Shown: piece after piece, positions 1 through 8,352 of the stretch | Layout: each line of letters opens with the position of its first letter | Numbering within the stretch: the stretch's first letter is position 1 | Assembly: GCF_042675725.1 (NCBI RefSeq) | Contig: NZ_JBHTJN010000028.1 | Location: 28,736-92,735 of the forward strand | DNA: 64,000 nt | Source: Seminibacterium arietis | Lineage (GTDB): Bacteria > Pseudomonadota > Gammaproteobacteria > Enterobacterales > Pasteurellaceae | Direction: 5' to 3' | Translations under genes and position numbers: made by a program | Notes under the pieces: model-generated | The model's input: the letters and a program-made list of their open reading frames with translations, nothing else | Told to the model about the DNA's origin: nothing | Databases searched by the model: none

Positions 1-900
1 GCCACGGTTTGCATCAATAGAACCCAAAATATCAAGTGCCGCAGCAGTTGCAACTTCGTGTTGGAAAGTATGACCTGCTAATGTTGCGTGATTAGCCTCA
101 ATATTTACTTTAATTTCTTTTTCCAAACCAAATTGTTTTAAGAAACCATAAACGGTGGCAACATCATAATCATATTGATGTTTTGTTGGCTCTTGCGGTT
201 TCGGCTCAATCAACAACGTGCCTTTAAAGCCGATTTTATGTTTATGTTCCACCACCATTTGCATAAAACGACCAATTTGCTCCCGTTCACGACGTAAATC
301 CGTATTAAGTAAAGTTTCATAACCTTCACGTCCACCCCAAAGCACATAGTTTTCCCCCCCTAAACGCTTGGTTGCATTCATGGCATTGAATACTTGTGCG
401 GCAGCTCGCACAAAAATTTCTGGATTGGGGGTTGTTGCTGCACCTGACATATAACGTGGATTACTAAAGCAGTTCGCTGTTCCCCATAACAATTTTACGC
501 CAGTTTCCGCTTGTTTTTGTGCTAAAAGATCCACAATTGTATTAAAATTTTTCATATATTCTACGTAAGAGTTCCCTTCTGGAGCGATATCTACATCATG
601 GAAACAATAATATGGCACGCCTAATTTTTGCAAGAATTCAAAGGCAATTTCCGCTTTTTGTTTTGCCGCCTCTAACGGATTGGAGACTTTTTGCCAGCTA
701 CGGTTAAGCGATCCGACCCCAAACATATCATTGCCTTCCCAACAAAAAGTATGCCAATAACATACTGCTAAACGCAGATGTTCTTCCATGGTTTTACCTA
801 AAATCACTTCTTGTGGATTGTAATGTTTAAACGCAAACGGATTGGTTGAATTTGCACCTTCATATTGTACTTTTCCTATTTTGTTGAAATAGTTAGACAT
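1..900 (-). CDS. xylA: Xylose isomerase, C-terminal part cut by window edge
   Basis: XylA interconverts D-xylose and D-xylulose in the cytoplasm, the first step of xylose catabolism. The reverse strand reads from an ATG at 898-900 as MSNYFNKIGKVQYEGANSTN and continues open for 300 codons to the window edge. The visible part ends in LGSIDANRG, the conserved metal-binding block near residue 300 of the family, which is about 440 residues long, so roughly a third is missing. A clear ribosome binding site (GAGGAGA) precedes the ATG. The gene is divergent from xylF, the usual arrangement in which both sides are activated by XylR and CRP. A xylulokinase gene may follow outside the window. Confidence 0.95.
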   Translation of the reverse strand, partial: MSNYFNKIGKVQYEGANSTNPFAFKHYNPQEVILGKTMEEHLRLAVCYWHTFCWEGNDMFGVGSLNRSWQKVSNPLEAAKQKAEIAFEFLQKLGVPYYCFHDVDIAPEGNSYVEYMKNFNTIVDLLAQKQAETGVKLLWGTANCFSNPRYMSGAATTPNPEIFVRAAAQVFNAMNATKRLGGENYVLWGGREGYETLLNTDLRREREQIGRFMQMVVEHKHKIGFKGTLLIEPKPQEPTKHQYDYDVATVYGFLKQFGLEKEIKVNIEANHATLAGHTFQHEVATAAALDILGSIDANRG

Positions 901-1008
901 AGTTCATTCTCCTCTATGTAGTAAATACTGAAATCCATAGCATAATGACGAAAACTACAAATGCCTTCAATTACGATATTTCGTTTTTCAATTTAGATTA
1001 TTAGTTAA

Positions 1009-1024
1009 TGTGTATCAGATCACA
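1009..1024. promoter_or_regulatory. CRP-type site in the xylA/xylF divergent region
   Basis: The sequence TGTGTATCAGATCACA matches the CRP consensus TGTGA-N6-TCACA in 9 of 10 defined positions. It lies between the divergent xylA and xylF starts, about 110 bp from xylA and 125 bp from xylF, where catabolite control of xylose genes is expected. The rest of the 249-bp spacer probably holds XylR operators, which I could not delimit. A small hairpin (TGAGGCGA with TCGCTCA) lies just upstream of the xylF ribosome binding site. Confidence 0.75.
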
Positions 1025-1149
1025 AAAGTGAGAAAACGTAATACTATTATGAAATCTAATAATTGAACTATTCAATTAAGGAATGTAAATTCTGAGGCGA
1101 GCAAAAAGTTATCGCTCAATAATCTTTATTAAATTCATTGAGGTGAACT

Positions 1150-2151
1150 ATGAAAATCAAATCAACCTTATTAGCAGTTACAGTAGCAACACTAATGTTT
1201 TTTGGACAATCTGTTGTTGCAAAAGATCTTAAAATAGGTATGTCTATTGATGATTTACGTTTGGAACGTTGGCAAAAAGACCGTGATATTTTCGTTAAAA
1301 AAGCGGAAACTCTTGGTGCAAAAGTTTTTGTTCAATCAGCGAATGGTGACGCTACTGCACAAATTTCTCAGATTGAGAATATGTTGAATAAAGATATTGA
1401 TGTGCTTGTTATTATTCCTTTTAATGGTGAAGTATTAAGCAATGTGATTTCAGAAGCGAAAAAAGACGGTGTAAAAGTGTTAGCATACGACCGCTTAATT
1501 AACAACGCTGATATTGATTTCTATGTTTCATTTGATAATGAAAAAGTTGGTGAATTACAAGCTAAAACGATTATTGAGCAAAAACCAGAAGGTAACTATT
1601 TTTTAATGGGTGGATCTCCTGTGGATAACAATGCAAAATTGTTCCGAAAAGGGCAAATGAAAGTGTTACAACCTTTAATTGATAGTGGCAAAATAAAGGT
1701 AGTTGGCGATCAATGGGTAGATAGTTGGTTAGCGGAGAAAGCCTTGCAAATTATGGAAAATGCTCTGACAGCTAACAAAAACAATATTGACGCAGTAGTC
1801 GCTTCTAATGACGCCACTGCAGGCGGTGCTATTCAAGCCCTTACTGCTCAAGGTTTATCTGGCAAAGTGGCTATTTCTGGGCAAGATGCTGACTTAGCAG
1901 CGATTAAACGTATTGTGGATGGTACACAAACTATGACTGTGTATAAACCTATCACTAACTTAGCGGATAAAGCAGCGGAAATTGCAGTGGCATTAGGTAA
2001 AAAAGGTGAATTAACCTCCAACGCGAAACTGTATAATGGTATGAAGGAGGTGCCGTCTTTCTTATTAGATCCTATTGTAGTGACAAAAGACAATATTGAC
2101 AGCACCGTGATCAAAGACGGCTTCCACAGCAAAGAGGCAGTGTATAAATAA
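1150..2151 (+). CDS. xylF: D-xylose-binding periplasmic protein
   Basis: This is the substrate-binding component of the XylFGH ABC importer; it captures D-xylose in the periplasm. The 333-residue protein starts with a Sec signal peptide (basic MKIKS, a hydrophobic stretch, then VVAKD, with cleavage probably after VVA) and continues as a periplasmic-binding-protein-like sugar fold (DLKIGMSIDDLRLERWQKDR, and the later DAVVASNDATAGGAIQAL). GAGGTGA lies seven bases or fewer before the ATG. It is first in the order xylF-xylG-xylH. A USS-based hairpin separates it from xylG and could help give more binding protein than transporter. Confidence 0.95.
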   Translation: MKIKSTLLAVTVATLMFFGQSVVAKDLKIGMSIDDLRLERWQKDRDIFVKKAETLGAKVFVQSANGDATAQISQIENMLNKDIDVLVIIPFNGEVLSNVISEAKKDGVKVLAYDRLINNADIDFYVSFDNEKVGELQAKTIIEQKPEGNYFLMGGSPVDNNAKLFRKGQMKVLQPLIDSGKIKVVGDQWVDSWLAEKALQIMENALTANKNNIDAVVASNDATAGGAIQALTAQGLSGKVAISGQDADLAAIKRIVDGTQTMTVYKPITNLADKAAEIAVALGKKGELTSNAKLYNGMKEVPSFLLDPIVVTKDNIDSTVIKDGFHSKEAVYK

Positions 2152-2163
2152 GTTGTGATTAGC

Positions 2164-2191
2164 AAAGTGCGGTGAATTTTGACCGCACTTT
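2164..2191. terminator. USS-pair hairpin between xylF and xylG
   Basis: AAAGTGCGGT and ACCGCACTTT form a perfect 10-bp stem around an 8-base loop, only 12 bases after the xylF stop. It consists of two Haemophilus-type uptake signals head to head. The T run is short (four T), so it is more likely a partial terminator or mRNA-stabilising hairpin than a full stop, because xylG must be read from the same transcript. Confidence 0.6.
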
Positions 2192-2219
2192 TAGCAAATA
2201 TCAAAGGGAGATTGTGATC

Positions 2220-3734
2220 ATGGTGCAATTATTGGAAATGAAGAATATCACTAAGAAATTTGGCGATGTTACCGCATTGAATGCAATTTCAATTTCTTTG
2301 GCAAGGGGTGAAATTCTTTCTTTATGTGGCGAAAACGGTTCGGGAAAGTCCACTTTAATGAAGGTACTTTGTGGTATTTATCCAGTAGGAGATTATGAAG
2401 GTGATATTTATTTTGCTGGTGAAAAATTGCTAGCAAAAAATATTAGAGAGACTGAAGCAAAAGGGATTTCTATTATTCATCAAGAATTAACTTTGGTGAA
2501 AAATATGACTGTGTTGGAAAACATGTTTTTAGGCAATGAAATCACTCAAGTTGGTTTGACTAACGATAACGAAATGTATCTGCGTTGCAAAACTTTATTA
2601 GAACAAGTGCAGTTGGATATTGACCCGAATACCAAAGTAGCGGAATTAGGTTTAGGGCAGCAACAGTTAGTGGAAATTGCCAAAGCCTTAAACAAACAAG
2701 TGCGTTTATTGATTTTAGATGAACCGACCGCATCTTTGACAGAAAAAGAAACCGCTATTCTGCTTGAGCTAGTTAAAGACCTAAAAGCACATAATATTGC
2801 CTGTATTTACATTTCCCATAAATTGAACGAAGTAAAAGCCATTTCTGATCAAATTTGCGTGATTCGTGACGGCGAGCATATTGGTACACGCTCAGCTACT
2901 AGCATGAGCGAAGATGATATTATAACTATGATGGTGGGGCGTGAAATTACCTCACTTTATCCACATGAACCTCACTATATTGGCGAAGAAATTTTACGGA
3001 TTGAAAAGTTAACCGCATGGCACCCAACCAATACTCATATTAAACGGGTGGATAATGCCTCTTTTTATTTGCGTCAAGGCGAAATTTTAGGAGTTGCAGG
3101 TTTGGTTGGTTCTGGGCGAACTGAAATGGCACAATGTCTGTTTGGATCTTATCAAGGGAAACGCCAAGGCGAGATTTTTATTCGTAATCAAAAAGTGAAC
3201 ATCAACAATTGTGCGGATGCCATTGCACAACAAATTGTGATGGTGCCAGAAGATCGTAAAAAACACGGTATCGTGCCGATCATGGGCGTAGGCAAAAATA
3301 TTACCTTGTCTGCTTTGCCACAATTTTGTTTCGGCAAGAAAGTGATTAATGAACCTTTGGAACAAACCATTATTCAGCAATCTATTGACAAGCTGAAAGT
3401 GAAAACATCGTCACCAGAATTAGCTATCGGGCGGTTAAGTGGCGGTAATCAGCAAAAAGCTATTTTAGCTAAATGTTTGTTGCTAAATCCGCACATTTTA
3501 ATTTTAGATGAGCCGACTCGAGGAATTGATGTGAGGGCGAAATACGAAATTTATAAATTAATTAACCAGCTTGCTCAACAAGGCTTGGCGGTGATCGTGA
3601 TTTCATCAGAATTACCTGAAGTGTTAGGTATCAGCGACAGAGTGCTTGTGATGCATCAAGGTAAAATTAAGGCTGATTTAATCAATCATAATTTAACTCA
3701 AGAACAAGTGATGGAAGCCGCACTTAAGGAATGA
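2220..3734 (+). CDS. xylG: Xylose ABC transporter, duplicated ATP-binding subunit
   Basis: XylG hydrolyses ATP to drive D-xylose import through XylH. Two ABC domains are visible: the first with Walker A GENGSGKST (about residues 37-45), LGLGQQQ in place of the signature, and Walker B LLILDEPTAS; the second with a degenerate P-loop (VAGLVGSGRTEM), signature LSGGNQQKA and LILDEPTRGID. This fused layout is typical of the RbsA/AraG/XylG sugar group. I start the gene at the ATG at 2220 (504 aa), eight to nine bases after GGGAG. A longer reading from a GTG at 2172 begins inside the USS hairpin and adds residues foreign to the family. xylH follows three bases after the stop. Confidence 0.95.
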   Translation: MVQLLEMKNITKKFGDVTALNAISISLARGEILSLCGENGSGKSTLMKVLCGIYPVGDYEGDIYFAGEKLLAKNIRETEAKGISIIHQELTLVKNMTVLENMFLGNEITQVGLTNDNEMYLRCKTLLEQVQLDIDPNTKVAELGLGQQQLVEIAKALNKQVRLLILDEPTASLTEKETAILLELVKDLKAHNIACIYISHKLNEVKAISDQICVIRDGEHIGTRSATSMSEDDIITMMVGREITSLYPHEPHYIGEEILRIEKLTAWHPTNTHIKRVDNASFYLRQGEILGVAGLVGSGRTEMAQCLFGSYQGKRQGEIFIRNQKVNINNCADAIAQQIVMVPEDRKKHGIVPIMGVGKNITLSALPQFCFGKKVINEPLEQTIIQQSIDKLKVKTSSPELAIGRLSGGNQQKAILAKCLLLNPHILILDEPTRGIDVRAKYEIYKLINQLAQQGLAVIVISSELPEVLGISDRVLVMHQGKIKADLINHNLTQEQVMEAALKE

Positions 3735-3737
3735 CTC

Positions 3738-4865
3738 ATGAATAAGTTTAAATCAATCAATTTACAAATGCATATTATGTTAATTGCTATTATCGTTATT
3801 ATGGCTTTTTTTTATTTTGCTACTGATGGCGGGTATTTAAGTGCGAGAAATATCTCTAACTTGCTACGTCAAACTTCTATTACTGGAATTTTAGCGATTG
3901 GTATGGTTTTTGTGATTATTTCTGCAGAAATTGACTTATCTGTAGGGTCTATAATGGGCTTACTCGGTGGATTTGCAGCGATTACGAATGTTTGGTGGGG
4001 CTGGCCATTATCACTTACGATTGTTGTTACTTTAGTATTAGGTTTAATGCTAGGTGCGTGGAATGGTTGGTGGGTTGCTTATCAAAAAGTACCATCTTTT
4101 ATTGTCACGCTTGCAGGGATGCTTGCTTTTCGAGGTATTTTAGTTGGCTTAACTAATGGAACAACAGTTTCCCCTATTAGTCAAGATATGATTATCCTTG
4201 GTCAAGGGTATCTTTCTAATACTGTTGGAATGCTATTAGGCACAATTGGAATGTTCTGCTTCATTCTTTGGGGAAGTTATCAACGTAAAATTCGGCAACA
4301 TCTCAATTTAACAACTCCAAATATAGGCAAAGAAATAATTAAGTACGGTTTGGTAGCGATTGTGGTATTAAGTGCAATTTATTTGCTGAATGATTACCGT
4401 GGTGTACCTTTCCCCGTTTTATTACTAGCTATACTTGCTATTGCAGGCACATTTATCGCACGGAAAACCGCTTTTGGTCGCCATATTTATGCGATTGGTG
4501 GAAACATTGATGCTGCACGTTTATCTGGTATCGCAGTAGAACAAGTCAAATTAATGATTTTTGCGATTAACGGGTTGCTTGTTGCTGTTGCTGGGTTGAT
4601 CTTAAGTTCACGTTTAGGTGCAGGAGCACCTTCAGCAGGGCAAAATGCTGAACTTGATGCTATAGCTGCTTGTGTTATTGGTGGGGCAAGTTTAGCTGGT
4701 GGTATTGGTACTATCTATGGCGTAGTGATCGGAGCGTTTATCATTGCATTACTTGATAATGGAATGAGTATGCTTGATGTTCCTACTTTTTGGCAATATA
4801 TTGTAAAAGGTGCTATTTTACTCCTTGCTGTATGGGTAGATAACATGAATAAGAAAAAAAATTAG
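3738..4865 (+). CDS. xylH: Xylose ABC transporter permease
   Basis: XylH forms the inner-membrane channel of the xylose importer. The 375-residue protein is almost wholly hydrophobic, with about ten likely membrane helices, and has the BPD_transp_2 family signatures near AEIDLSVGSIMGLLGG and ACVIGGASLAGGIGTI. It lies three bases after xylG, so the two are surely co-transcribed, and a strong hairpin terminator follows the gene. The length is close to that of the known family members. Confidence 0.95.
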   Translation: MNKFKSINLQMHIMLIAIIVIMAFFYFATDGGYLSARNISNLLRQTSITGILAIGMVFVIISAEIDLSVGSIMGLLGGFAAITNVWWGWPLSLTIVVTLVLGLMLGAWNGWWVAYQKVPSFIVTLAGMLAFRGILVGLTNGTTVSPISQDMIILGQGYLSNTVGMLLGTIGMFCFILWGSYQRKIRQHLNLTTPNIGKEIIKYGLVAIVVLSAIYLLNDYRGVPFPVLLLAILAIAGTFIARKTAFGRHIYAIGGNIDAARLSGIAVEQVKLMIFAINGLLVAVAGLILSSRLGAGAPSAGQNAELDAIAACVIGGASLAGGIGTIYGVVIGAFIIALLDNGMSMLDVPTFWQYIVKGAILLLAVWVDNMNKKKN

Positions 4866-4876
4866 ATTAGATTGAA

Positions 4877-4928
4877 AAGTGATCAGATTTTTACAAACTA
4901 TTGTAATAATCTGGTCACTTGTTTTTTT
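4877..4928 (+). terminator. Rho-independent terminator after xylFGH
   Basis: AAGTGATCAGATT pairs with AATCTGGTCACTT (one G-T pair) and is followed by a seven-T run. It closes the xylFGH transcript before xylR. Confidence 0.8.
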
Positions 4929-5069
4929 ATAAAGAAATTATTGACTTTCCTTTTTATTTATGATTTTTTACCGTATTAGTAGTTTCATTGGGGTATGTAT
5001 TACTTTAATAGTTTTATATCGTTGGAATTATATCGGCTAATTATAGTTTGATAAAAAGAGGGGATACAC

Positions 5070-6230
5070 ATGGATCAACGATTTAAAGTAGCGTTGTTAT
5101 TTAATGCAAATAAAATTTATGACCGTGGTGTTATCGAAGGAATCGGACAATATATTCAAGCCTCACAATGTCTGTGGGATATTTTTATGGAAGATGAATT
5201 TATCTACCATAGTGATACTATCAAAAATTTATCTATTGATGGCATTATTGCGGATTACGATGACCCTGAGACCATTGAACTGCTCGAAACTATTGAAGTT
5301 CCGATCATTGGTGTAGGTAGCTCTTATCAAAATCTTTCAGACTATCCTAATGTTCCTTATATTGCCACTGATAATAATGCCTTAGTTGAAAAAGCTTTTT
5401 TGCATCTTAAACAAAAAGGTATTAATCAATTTGCTTTCTATGGTTATCCTACTGAACAGAAAAAACATTGGTCAGTGGAGCGTTTAAACGCCTTTATTCA
5501 ATTAATGGAAAAGTACGAACACAAACCAAATTTTTACTTAGGCGATCAAATTCATTCTTACAATTGGGGAATCTCACAAGAAAAACTTTGCAATTGGATT
5601 AAAACGTTACCTGTTCATACTGGTATTATTGCAGTTACAGATGCTCGTGCAAGACATTTATTACAAGCGTGTGAATACTTAAAAATTGCTGTACCAGATC
5701 AACTTTGTATCATTGGTATTGATAACGAAGAATTGATTCAATACTTATCTCGTGTTTCCCTTTCTTCTGTAGTGCAAGGTACCAAACAAATTGGTTGCCA
5801 AGCTGCAAAATTGTTGCATAAACGCTTGCTTGGTCAATCAGTTCCCAATAAACCTATTTTAGTTCAACCAGTTAAAATTGAAGAACGGCGATCAACAGAT
5901 TATCGTTCTTTATTGGATCCACTTGTTATCCAAGCAATGCATTTTATTCGCAATCATGCAACACAAGGGATTAAAACTGAACAAGTTTTAGATCACCTAC
6001 GAGTTTCTCGTTCTAACTTGGAACAACGATTTAAAGAAGAAATGAATAAAACTATCCACCAAGTTATTCATGAAGAAAAATTGGCACGAGCTAAACAATT
6101 ATTACATTTTACTAATTTGCCAATTCAAGAAATTGTTGAAGTCTGTGGTTATCCATCGCTACAATATTTTTATGCGGTATTTAAAAAAGAATTAAATCTT
6201 ACTCCGAAATCGTTTCGAGACAAAAGATAA
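5070..6230 (+). CDS. xylR: Xylose operon activator, AraC family
   Basis: XylR binds D-xylose and activates the xylAB and xylFGH promoters. The 386-residue protein has the two-part structure of E. coli XylR: an N-terminal LacI/PurR-like sugar-binding domain (RGVIEGIGQYI near the start, later CIIGIDNEELIQYL) and a C-terminal AraC-type DNA-binding domain over about the last 100 residues (VLDHLRVSRSNLEQRFKEE, then IQEIVEVCGYPSLQYFYAVF). Start at the ATG at 5070 behind GAGGGGA. It is read separately, after the xylH terminator. The gene to its right is convergent and unrelated. Confidence 0.93.
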   Translation: MDQRFKVALLFNANKIYDRGVIEGIGQYIQASQCLWDIFMEDEFIYHSDTIKNLSIDGIIADYDDPETIELLETIEVPIIGVGSSYQNLSDYPNVPYIATDNNALVEKAFLHLKQKGINQFAFYGYPTEQKKHWSVERLNAFIQLMEKYEHKPNFYLGDQIHSYNWGISQEKLCNWIKTLPVHTGIIAVTDARARHLLQACEYLKIAVPDQLCIIGIDNEELIQYLSRVSLSSVVQGTKQIGCQAAKLLHKRLLGQSVPNKPILVQPVKIEERRSTDYRSLLDPLVIQAMHFIRNHATQGIKTEQVLDHLRVSRSNLEQRFKEEMNKTIHQVIHEEKLARAKQLLHFTNLPIQEIVEVCGYPSLQYFYAVFKKELNLTPKSFRDKR

Positions 6231-6330
6231 GATTACTACAATATATTTTTTAATTTCTTTTTCCAGAGAGTGATATTCAACAATAGCCACTGCTTTAGTA
6301 TCTTTGATTACACAATAGTCTTTCTATTTT

Positions 6331-7380
6331 TTATAAGAATCCAATTTGTTTCATTTTATAAATAACATCTTGAGTTTGGATTTGAGCCATTAAATTTTTT
6401 CCTTTTAATTTTGTTGCCCAAGGAAGTTCAATTGACGGCTTATTGAATTCTTTAATCACGTTTTGTTCATAAACTGAGATTATATTTTGTAGCTGGCAAT
6501 ACGCACCAGTACGTAGAGGATTATGATAGGCATATAATCCAATCACAGTTGTTTTTTGTGCATTCGCTATATGTAAAGGACCACTATCGGGTGCGATAAC
6601 TAAATCGACCAAGCTAATAAGTGCGGTCAATTCTTGAAGAGTTGTTTTGCCACAAGCGTTTTTAGGAATAAAGTTACATGAATCAATAATCTGTTGTACT
6701 GTTTTCATTTCTCGTGATGACGGCGAACCGCAAAATATGACATTGATTTGTTGTTGATGAGCTAAGTTTGCAATTTCGGCGTAGCGTTCTGGTAACCAAT
6801 CTTTCTCTGCTTTGCTAGAACAGGGAGAAATGAGCAAATTCTTACATTTCGGGTTTAAGTAAACCTTCATTTTTTCTTTGTCTGCTTCCTGTGTAGCTAG
6901 ATCCCAGCTCAAATTATTTACTGGTACACCTAAAAATTTGGCAAACTCAATAAAACCATCTAGTACGTGAAGTTGTTCAGGATCTGAAATTTGCTGATTT
7001 ACAAACAGTGATTGCCATTCTCTAGAGCGTTTTTTACCAAAACCTATTTTATATTTTGCTTTAATGCCAAGTGATAAGATAGATGCTCGTATTGCAGTTT
7101 GCATATTCAACAAAGCATCAAATTTTTTTCTTTTTAGGCTCTTCCACAAATTCCATATTCCTTTCCAACCGCTCTTTTTATCGTAGATGACAAAATTTAT
7201 ACCGTTAACGTGTTGCAGAAGCTGATATTCTACTTTACCGATAATCCATGTGATTTCTGTTTGTGGCCAATAACGTTGAATTTGCTGTACAACTGCCAAT
7301 ACATTACAAACATCACCAATTGCGGATAGGCGTAAAATACATAAAGATTCTGGTGGCTGCTGTGAAGAAAAAAGGCTCAT
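6331..7380 (-). CDS. opsX: LPS heptosyltransferase I, OpsX type
   Basis: This GT9-family glycosyltransferase adds the first L-glycero-D-manno-heptose to the Kdo of lipooligosaccharide on the cytoplasmic face of the inner membrane. The 349-residue protein shows the family's N-terminal start (CILRLSAIGDVCNVL), the TIRASILSLGIKAKYKIGF region and the C-terminal donor-binding part (LISPCSSKAEKDWLPERYAEI and VIAPDSGPLHIANA). Its divergent neighbour kdkA strongly supports the assignment, because opsX and kdkA are adjacent in H. influenzae, where a single phosphorylated Kdo is the acceptor. WaaC is the E. coli counterpart. A USS lies inside the coding region at 6619-6627. Confidence 0.88.
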   Translation of the reverse strand: MSLFSSQQPPESLCILRLSAIGDVCNVLAVVQQIQRYWPQTEITWIIGKVEYQLLQHVNGINFVIYDKKSGWKGIWNLWKSLKRKKFDALLNMQTAIRASILSLGIKAKYKIGFGKKRSREWQSLFVNQQISDPEQLHVLDGFIEFAKFLGVPVNNLSWDLATQEADKEKMKVYLNPKCKNLLISPCSSKAEKDWLPERYAEIANLAHQQQINVIFCGSPSSREMKTVQQIIDSCNFIPKNACGKTTLQELTALISLVDLVIAPDSGPLHIANAQKTTVIGLYAYHNPLRTGAYCQLQNIISVYEQNVIKEFNKPSIELPWATKLKGKNLMAQIQTQDVIYKMKQIGFL

Positions 7381-7466
7381 AATGTTTCCTGTTCACTAAT
7401 AAATAGTGGCATTGTGATGATTTTTAAGTAGAATATTTTTATTATTCTATAAGAAATTAATCCAAC

Positions 7467-8213
7467 ATGCTTGAATTAAAACAACAAAATTGCTTTTTCA
7501 TTTTTAATTATAATCATCAACTTGAAAATCAACAGCAATTTTTTACACCGCACTTTTGGCAAGCTGAGAACCGCATTATTGGCTCAGCAAAGGGGAGAGG
7601 CACAACGTGGTTTATTGAAACTTTGGATTTATTTGGTATAAATTGTGCTTTACGTCATTATTATAGAGGTGGGTTCTGGAAAAAATTAAATAAAGATCGT
7701 TATCAATTTAACGGATTAACAAAAACTCGCAGTTTTGCTGAATTCTATTTGCTTGATGAATTGTATCGACAAAACTTTCCTGTCCCTAAACCTATTGGTG
7801 CAAAAGTTGAAAAATGTGGATTTAACTATTATCGTGCGGATATTTTAACGGAAAAGATTGAAGATGCACAGGATCTTACTGCATTTTTACAACATCAAAA
7901 AATATCTTCTCAGGGGTGGCAACAAATTGGTAACTTGATTAGCCGTTTGCATCAGTTGCAGATTTGCCATACAGATTTGAACGCTCATAATATTTTAGTG
8001 CAACATGGGGGAACATCTGCTGAAAATTACTGGTTATTAGATTTTGACAAGTGTAGTAAGAAAAACGGTAATCATTGGAAGCATAAAAACTTACAACGAT
8101 TACATCGTTCTTTCCAAAAAGAAATCTGTCGCTTGGGGATTCAATTTTGCTCTACTGATTGGTTTCACTTAATGCTCGGTTATGAGAACTACACAGCATC
8201 ATATTCTGACTAG
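7467..8213 (+). CDS. kdkA: Kdo kinase
   Basis: KdkA phosphorylates the single Kdo residue on lipid A at O-4, a reaction characteristic of Haemophilus and its relatives. The 248-residue protein has a protein-kinase-like fold with the catalytic loop HTDLNAHNILV (about residues 171-181) and the metal-binding LLDFDK (about 193-198). The lysine and glycine-rich N-lobe is less obvious. It is divergent from opsX across 86 bp, so the two inner-core genes probably share a control region. A USS is embedded near the start, in codons for FTPHFWQ. The E. coli paralogue family is WaaP/InaA-like. Confidence 0.9.
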   Translation: MLELKQQNCFFIFNYNHQLENQQQFFTPHFWQAENRIIGSAKGRGTTWFIETLDLFGINCALRHYYRGGFWKKLNKDRYQFNGLTKTRSFAEFYLLDELYRQNFPVPKPIGAKVEKCGFNYYRADILTEKIEDAQDLTAFLQHQKISSQGWQQIGNLISRLHQLQICHTDLNAHNILVQHGGTSAENYWLLDFDKCSKKNGNHWKHKNLQRLHRSFQKEICRLGIQFCSTDWFHLMLGYENYTASYSD

Positions 8214-8223
8214 TGGCTGTCTT

Positions 8224-8257
8224 GAAACCTATTAAATTTTATTTTTTAATAGGTTTC
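8224..8257. terminator. Hairpin after kdkA
   Basis: GAAACCTATTAAA and TTTAATAGGTTTC form a 13-bp stem with a short loop, 10 bases after the kdkA stop. There is no clean T run on the plus strand (TCTAAAAAAA follows), so it is a weak or structural terminator. Confidence 0.45.
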
Positions 8258-8279
8258 TCTAAAAAAATTTACGTTTCTG

Positions 8280-8312
8280 CTTGAAATTCTCAAATTAGCT
8301 ATTACTTACATA
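8280..8312 (+). promoter_or_regulatory. Possible heat-shock promoter of clpB
   Basis: CTTGAAA at 8280-8286 equals the sigma-32 minus-35 consensus. No good CCCCAT-type minus-10 follows at the right distance (only ATTACTTACAT), so the assignment rests mainly on clpB being a classic sigma-32 gene. Compare the far better match before groES. Confidence 0.35.
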
Positions 8313-8352
8313 GGGTGAATGTATGTTTTTAATACAAAACTCGGAGGATTTT

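Noticed and set aside
2172..2219. Longer xylG reading from a GTG
   Set aside because: The GTG lies inside the USS hairpin, the added residues do not resemble the family and the ATG at 2220 has a good ribosome binding site.
8323..8352. Ten-residue extension of clpB
   Set aside because: There is no ribosome binding site at 8323, while CGGAGG precedes the ATG at 8353, which gives the normal length of 856 aa.
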